DNA of 21,792 nucleotides from Azolla pinnata. Its lineage: Eukaryota; Streptophyta; Polypodiopsida; Salviniales; Salviniaceae. The notes under the pieces were generated by a model. It did not search any database and had not been told where the DNA came from. It saw nothing but the letters and a program-made list of their open reading frames with translations. The translations under genes and the position numbers were made by a program. Below, piece by piece: positions 17,116 through 21,792 of this stretch; the stretch's first letter is position 1; each line of letters starts with the position of its first letter. Where the stretch lies: the NCBI GenBank assembly GCA_037176905.1, contig JBBBWG010010434.1, positions 1 through 21,792 of the forward strand, in the 5' to 3' direction.

Positions 17116-17282
17116 CCGCGACCAATTGCCAATTTTTTTTAAAAAATCCATAAAATTTGCTGCGAGCATTTACGCGAGTTTTGCTGCAAGTATATATGTG
17201 ATATGTCCGTGATTATATATGCTAACATATCCGCGAGCTTGACGCAACTATGTTTTTTACTTTTACTTTTACTTTAATACAC

Positions 17283-17585
17283 ATGAATATATGAACAATT
17301 TACGAGTATATGTACAATTCTATGCATATACATGCAAATATGCATTAGATATGTACGTATATGGGTGAATATGCGTTTATGCATGGATATACAAGTGAAT
17401 CTACATGTATCTATACATATATAGGTGAATATGCATGCCTATATATGACCGTTTACAAGTGAATATACATCAAACACGTTCATATATAGACGAATATCGA
17501 GATATATATGCATATATAGTATTCATGAAAGAATGTATAATTAGATGAATATGCATATATGTGTGCATATATAGGTGAATATAGC
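17283..17585. repeat. Degenerate ~30-bp AT-rich satellite
   Basis: The mark GTGAAT or a one-base variant recurs at 17283, 17365, 17395, 17425, 17459, 17489, 17545 and 17575, mostly 30 bp apart or multiples of that. It is usually followed by ATGCATAT-like sequence and preceded by ATATAG. The period is clear although single units differ a lot. Confidence 0.6.
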
Positions 17586-17850
17586 CTAATAATTTTTAAT
17601 TTGCAACTATGTTACAGTAAATAGAGCTTCTATGTTGCAGCAATGACGTGGCCAAATGTGTAGTAAACAGAGCATATATGTTGCAGCAAGGACGCGACAA
17701 AATTTGCAATAAACATCCCAATTTGCTGAGTGTTTTAGTGCATGTTTTACCGCGCTGTTGACACGATATATACGCTCATTTTGACATGATTATTGACGTG
17801 AGTTTTGACGCACATTTTATTGTGATTACAAGAATATATCAATCAATGTC
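17586..17850. other. AT-rich spacer with a 46-bp direct duplication
   Basis: GTAAATAGAGC (from 17617) and GTAAACAGAGC (from 17663) begin two copies of a 46-bp unit. Both contain ATGTTGCAGCAA and a GACGYGRCMAAA-like end. Scattered CG-containing words (TTACGCGAG, GACGCG, TGACGTGAG) recur on either side of the satellite. No gene is seen. Confidence 0.5.
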
Positions 17851-18747
17851 AATTTCTAGAATTACAATATTGATATCATGAGTTCTGGTCGACATAAAAA
17901 TCAATTACACGGAACAAATTAATATCGATGGTTAGAAATATATTAGCATCTTCATCGATATCAATCATGTCCCTAAAACCTTTACTCGATGCATACATGT
18001 ATGGATGCATCAGTGTTTATTGATTCGTCCACTAGGTCTTGATTAGTTTGATCATTGTCAGCATCATCAAATATCCTAGTTTCAATGTTCTCGACGTTGT
18101 CGTGCCGTACGGCGCCGAATCTTCGCGTGAGTTGGGTGATGACCACTAGGGTCCATGATGAGGAGAAGTAGAGAATGAAAGAGAGAAGAGCAAGATGGAT
18201 GGTAATAGGTTTATACATTAATCCTCCGGAATCTCTCTAACAAGCTCCTGATGATCGCTGAGGCTGTTCTGATAATATGATCTGATGAAGAATTTGATGA
18301 ATTGATATTCTTTGATGATGAGTTGACAAATTCCAATGATCAATTGATGAATTGGTCTTCTGATCTGATGATGACCTAATCAATTGATGATCAAGGCTTG
18401 AACTAGCCTTGTTTTTATAGTTGATTAAGGGCTATGCATGCCTTCATGCATGCTAGTTGTGCATGTGTGCATGCACACATGTCATGCATGTGCTCATGCA
18501 CACTAGTTGTGCATGCACTTGTCATGCACATGATATTTATTTCTATAATATGTAGATGCATTTAATTTTACTTATGAGTATGTTATCTCTGCTCATATTT
18601 TTGCTATTTGGAAGGGGTGCACCGTATACACTACGACACTTGCCCCCTCCAAACCTGCACATCCTCTGGTATGTGTCGAGTTTAGCCAATTCCCTATAGC
18701 CCTAAGATACTTACGGACCACAGTCCTTCATGTTCCAAGGTAGTACC
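17851..18747 (-). mobile_element. 5' end of a minus-strand LTR retrotransposon (LTR plus decayed Met-tRNA PBS)
   Basis: On the plus strand GTTCTGATAATA (18266-18277) matches the reversed initiator-Met primer site GCTCTGATACCA at 9 of 12 bases and is followed at once by TG (18278), as an LTR end should be. Rightwards lies a promoter-like block with TATAAAAA on the minus strand (18419-18412). Leftwards, after a short leader, lies a minus-strand frame with an ATG at 18218 (78 codons) and later Asp-rich fragments to about 17880 that I do not recognise. The LTR would span 18278 to about 18730, but its outer end is uncertain. Confidence 0.5.
18412..18419 (-). promoter_or_regulatory. TATA box of the minus-strand LTR
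   Basis: TATAAAAA on the minus strand, followed by the 7-bp inverted repeat CAAGGCT / AGCCTTG (18392-18411). A dense CATGCA cluster lies just upstream (18434-18532). Position within the putative LTR suits a U3 promoter. Confidence 0.45.
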
Positions 18748-19090
18748 TGTCGAATACGGGCATCTAATGGCCATGTTCACACTATCCATAAGTGAATGGG
18801 CCATATTTGTAATAAGCCGAAAAGGCTTCAGCCCTAGCTTGGGGGTATAAATACCAAGCTTGTATGGTCGTTCTAAGTTGGTTGCTCCAACTCCACTGAA
18901 TAGGAGTTCTATTCTTGTGCCTGTCTCTCACTCTCACTCTCTTGTATCTTTGCGGTCACTTCTCACCGTCTCAGATCTGAAGCCTCCTCCTTCAGATCAG
19001 ATCTTTTCTTTGTTTCTAACCTACCTCTTGATAACTCCAACATACTGCTGGAAGCTAGTGCATTGTTCCGCCTGACGGCCTCACCCAACA
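18748..19090 (+). repeat. 5' LTR of copia 2
   Basis: A 343-bp block from TGTCGAATACGGGC to CACCCAACA, aligned over its whole length with the copia 1 3' LTR. It contains the TATA box (18846-18853), a CT-rich stretch and the AGATCTGAAG inverted repeat (18973-18982 with 18990-18999, one terminal mismatch). The end is fixed by the PBS two bases later. Confidence 0.93.
18846..18853 (+). promoter_or_regulatory. TATA box of the copia 2 5' LTR
   Basis: TATAAATA in GGGGGTATAAATACC, at the same place as in copia 1. It would drive the genomic RNA of the element. The start site is expected some 30 bases downstream. Confidence 0.75.
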
Positions 19091-19092
19091 TT

Positions 19093-19104
19093 TGGTATCA
19101 GAGC
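19093..19104 (+). other. Primer binding site for initiator-Met tRNA
   Basis: TGGTATCAGAGC, two bases after the LTR, is the standard Ty1/copia primer site in plants, complementary to the 3' end of initiator methionine tRNA. It is intact here. Confidence 0.92.
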
Positions 19105-19800
19105 GCGGGTTCGTCCGCTGCAGGCCGTCATCTGCTGTTACTATCTTCCTGCTCTATTCAGCTCAGTGTGGACGTCAAGAGCGTGTGGTTTAGAGAAGAT
19201 TCAAGACAGTTACGGCCACCCATAACTTTTCAACCGGCGACTAAAGATTCGATCTTACTGAGTGTTTTCGTCGACGTCTTTCGTTGTGCAACACATCATC
19301 GTGTTTGCCATGACGTTGGGAAGAGAATAGAAAATATGGAACTGGATTTGGAGTAACCCACATGGAGTTATCACCGTTTTACCGCAGTTTGCAGTAAAAT
19401 GCTCTATCGCGATCTAATCCCTGTAGTGTACGATTAGACCACGATTCCGACAGTCGTACTCTCTTTGACAGTGCTTTGTACACACTTCGGGAAAAGCTAG
19501 TGGCTTGTGCTCACTCCGTGTAGAAGTACTTTGGCCGAAATCCGCATCAGAAGAGTCAGTACGACTCGTTCTTCAACGGACTAGGCGTAATAGTCCGATT
19601 TCGACTCGGACTTTGACAACACGGTTCGTACTCACTTCGGACAGAGCAATCGTGCTTGTGCCCACTCCGAGTAGAACCGTAACCCCCTTCACGTTCGTGT
19701 CCAACACGGTTAGATCGCATTCGGGTAGACTGTAGTGCAATCGTACTCACCCGCGGTTGTAACCACTCCGGACAGAACTACGGACAATCCTTCCCGACAA
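19105..19800 (+). other. Untranslated leader of copia 2 with degenerate internal repeats
   Basis: About 700 bases separate the PBS from the gag ATG. From about 19440 the words CACTTCGG / CACTCCG with flanking GT(A/G)C and (C/G)AGA recur at 19483, 19512, 19633, 19663 and 19764. One motif, AGTCGTACTCTCTTTGAC (19452-19469), recurs with one mismatch in the 3' UTR of copia 1. No long reading frame with support is present. Confidence 0.6.
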
Positions 19801-20661
19801 ATGGCTTCGACATTCGGCTCATCCGAGATGAGTCTAAGGAAGTTCTGCGGGACGAACTTCAACTTCTGGAAGGAGTAGATGCAGGACTATCTCATTGTCC
19901 GTGGCCAGATCGATCCAATAGAGCATGACACGGCTCCGGCAACATACAAGCTGGACGTATGGACGAAGCTGGACTAGGTATCCCTTGATACCATTCGAAT
20001 GCATCTATCTGAATCCGTGTACTACATGGTTCAGTCGTGTACGATAACAAAAGAACTGTGGAAGACGCTGTTGGACACATATGAGAAGAAGGTGGTCACT
20101 ACAAAGATTTACTTAATACGGCGCCTTTACAACTTGCGGATGAAAGAATCCGACTCGATCACGGCTCACCTGAACGACTATGAAGGAATCATTTCCCAGC
20201 TGTTAGCACAAGGTATGACGATCGACGATGAGCTGAAAGCTCTACTGCTGATGAGTAGCCTTCCACCATCCTGGGAAACCTTTGTCACGACCGTATGCAA
20301 CGCATCTGCTGCGGCCATGAAATACTCCGAGACTACGAGCTCCATTCTGTCTGAAGATGCTCGGAGGAAAACGTTTGTTTTAGAACTCTGCAAGTGAAGC
20401 CTACATCGTACAGAGTATGGGTGATCGACAACAACATCGTAGAGGAAGTTCCTTGCGCGGGCCGAACGCAACGAGAAACCGAAGTAAGTCTAGGGATTTA
20501 CGGACGTGCAATTATTGCAAGAAACCTGGACACATCAAGGCCGACTGCCGAGCCCTCAAAGTGAAGAACGAAAAATTTACGCAAAAGGGCAATCGTACGG
20601 AGGTGAACTTCTGCGGTTCATCTTCTACGAATGCACGGTGCACAATATGAGATACTACGGA
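19801..20661 (+). pseudogene. copia 2 gag
   Basis: The ATG at 19801 opens MASTFGSSEMSLRKFCGTNFNFW, the usual start of copia gag (a short lead, then a F-G-x-N-F-x-x-W motif). Two TAG stops follow in frame (19876-19878 and 19975-19977), each where a Gln codon fits. The frame then continues through the UBN2-type core (LWKTLLDTYEKK, LYNLRMKESDSITAHLNDYEGI, LLMSSLPPSWETF). One extra T near 20385 shifts it. The zinc knuckle CNYCKKPGHIKADC (20507-20548) lies in the second frame, which ends at TGA near 20650. Gag builds the element's particle, and this copy cannot make it whole. Confidence 0.88.
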
Positions 20662-21505
20662 GGATGATCCGAACATCCTCACTATGGAGAGCACGACCGA
20701 AGCAGAAGTTCTACTTACGACGGAGGAAGCCACCAGTTGGCTACTCGACTCGGGTGCCTCTTACCACGTAACTCCATTCCGATCGCAATTCCGACACTAT
20801 ACGGCTCGAAGTTTCGATCCTGTACGCGTCGGAAATTCGCAGCATTGTGCGGTTATCGACATCGGTACAGTAGAGCTCAACTTTTCGGGTAGCTCTACGA
20901 TCGTACTCCACGATATTCGGCACGTCCCGGAGCTTTCAAGGTCGCTCATCTCGGTGGGACAACTCGACGAAGCAGGCATCCGTGCCAGCTTCTCATCAGG
21001 AGGGTGGAATCTCCACAAAGGGAACCTCCTACTTGCTCATGGTCCGAAGATACATTCATTGTATCCTTTGTATGTCACGCTCAGAGAGGGTGACTTATTC
21101 GTCGTGGATATTCCGGTGTCATCACTATGGCATGGAAGACTCCGCCACCTGAGAAAAGCCGGCTTCACGTACCTATCCAAGGCCGGCTACATTCCCAAGC
21201 TCTCCTTTTCCGACCATCAGTTTTATGAGCATTGCCAGTACGGCAAGCAAGTCGCAGCCCCACATTCGACTAGTGCGCCGAGAGAATCGAGTTCGTTCGA
21301 TTTGGTCCATTCGGACATCTGTGGCCCGATGCCAAATCCGTCTCTTGGTGGAACGTCATACTTCGTCACCTTCATCGACGACGCAACGCGGAAGGTGTGG
21401 GCTTATCCGACTCAGACAAAAGACCATGTTTTTCACGATCTTCAAAGATTGGCTCGCAATGGTCGAGATTCGGACGGATCGGAAGCTGAAATGCCTACGA
21501 TCTGA
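20662..21505 (+). pseudogene. copia 2 protease and integrase N-terminal segment
   Basis: One open stretch from about 20684 holds the aspartic protease (LLDSGASYHVTPF, catalytic Asp at 20747-20749). It continues into the pre-integrase zinc region (HGRLRHL, then FYEHCQYGK, where Tyr replaces the first Cys seen in copia 1) and the start of the integrase core (HSDICGPM, TFIDDATRKVWAYP). One extra base near 21430 shifts the frame, so the codons after it up to 21505 are not integrase. Compared with copia 1 this segment keeps the original sequence at the place where copia 1 carries a short duplication. Confidence 0.87.
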
Positions 21506-21792
21506 TAACGGGGGAGAGTATAAGTTTGACGAGTTCGTCCAATTTTGCCGAGAACTCGGCATTAGACAGGAGTTTAGGGCTCCTTACAGTCCGAAGCAAA
21601 ATGGAGTAGTAGAACGAATGAACCGTACAATCTAGGATCAGATTGTTTCTATGCTGCACCATTCCGGAGTTACGGACGGCTTCTAGGCCGAGGCGTAACT
21701 CACGACCGTGCACATTATCAACATGTCACCGAGTAGGCCTCTTGGATCGAAAATTCCGCAAGAGCTTTGGATAGGAAGAAAACCGGATTACG
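21430..21792 (+). pseudogene. copia 2 integrase core, shifted frame
   Basis: The second frame reads IFKDWLAMVE, LKCLRSDNGGEYKFDEF, then TPYSP-type sequence and NGVVERMNRTI, giving the second Asp and the Glu of the D-D-E triad. TAG at 21633-21635 stands where copia 1 has CAG. TAG at 21684-21686 is shared with copia 1 (3253-3255), and TAA at 21696-21698 is private. The homologous frame goes on to the window edge. The RT and RNase H of this copy lie outside. Confidence 0.85.

Larger units (their letters stand above)
18748..21792 (+). mobile_element. Ty1/copia retrotransposon 'copia 2', 5' two-thirds, cut by the right edge
   Basis: 5' LTR, initiator-Met PBS, leader, gag, protease and integrase follow in canonical copia order. 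The internal sequence is closely related to copia 1 over the shared part, so the two are one family. The last five bases before the LTR (GTACC, 18743-18747) are the candidate target-site duplication, whose partner lies outside the window. Stops and shifts make it non-autonomous. Confidence 0.95.

Noticed and set aside
17982..18218. Minus-strand 78-codon frame with a hydrophobic N-terminus
   Set aside because: It has a real ATG, but it sits just behind a decayed primer site in transposon DNA, and nothing conserved is visible. It is kept only as part of the minus-strand element.
1..21792. A new multi-gene defence or biosynthetic system
   Set aside because: Only one intact host gene is present. 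All other coding traces are recognised transposon domains or low-complexity frames.

Overview
The window looks like nuclear DNA of a flowering or other vascular plant. It holds one intact plant-type splicing-factor gene with an AT-rich flank on each side. Around it lie at least five retrotransposon insertions in different states of decay. Further plant signs are copia LTRs with the usual initiator-Met tRNA primer site, a short run of Arabidopsis-type TTTAGGG repeat, and eukaryotic LTR promoters. There is no operon, rRNA, tRNA or CRISPR array. The species cannot be named from the sequence.

Layout. 1-1683: the 5' LTR, primer site and gag of a GC-rich, minus-strand LTR retrotransposon (probably Ty3/gypsy) that continues past the left edge. 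1684-5556: the 3' part of a Ty1/copia element ('copia 1', plus strand), whose 5' part appears to have been split off by that insertion. It has gag, protease, integrase, a gutted reverse transcriptase, RNase H, a repeat-rich 3' UTR, a polypurine tract and a 3' LTR. 5557-9548: AT-rich intergenic DNA hiding a very old copia pol relic (about 7010-7990), then the 3' flank of the host gene. 9549-12530 (minus): an uninterrupted 993-codon gene for SART1/Snu66 (Arabidopsis DOT2/MDF), a U4/U6.U5 tri-snRNP protein. 12531-13010: its pyrimidine-rich leader and a tandem array of about 137-bp units carrying homeodomain-like palindromes. 13011-15720: a decayed plus-strand Ty3/gypsy chromovirus (RT, RNase H, integrase, LTR-like tail). 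15790-16365: the tail of a LINE ORF2. 16366-17850: unrecognised AT-rich DNA, a three-unit telomere-like run and a satellite of about 30 bp period. 17850-18747: the 5' end of a minus-strand LTR element with a decayed Met-tRNA primer site. 18748-21792: the 5' LTR, PBS, leader, gag, protease and integrase of a second member of the copia 1 family ('copia 2'), cut by the right edge.

Only the SART1 gene looks functional for the host. Every transposon coding region is broken by stops or shifts, except that the gag at the left edge keeps 307 codons. The stop codons are mostly those expected from C-to-T decay of methylated DNA. I found no convincing new multi-gene system. The most useful leads are the dyad-bearing tandem repeat upstream of SART1, the stop codon shared by both copia copies, the gypsy-into-copia junction at single-base resolution, the RY-motif cluster in an antisense LTR promoter, and the non-standard (Tcn1-like) chromovirus relic.
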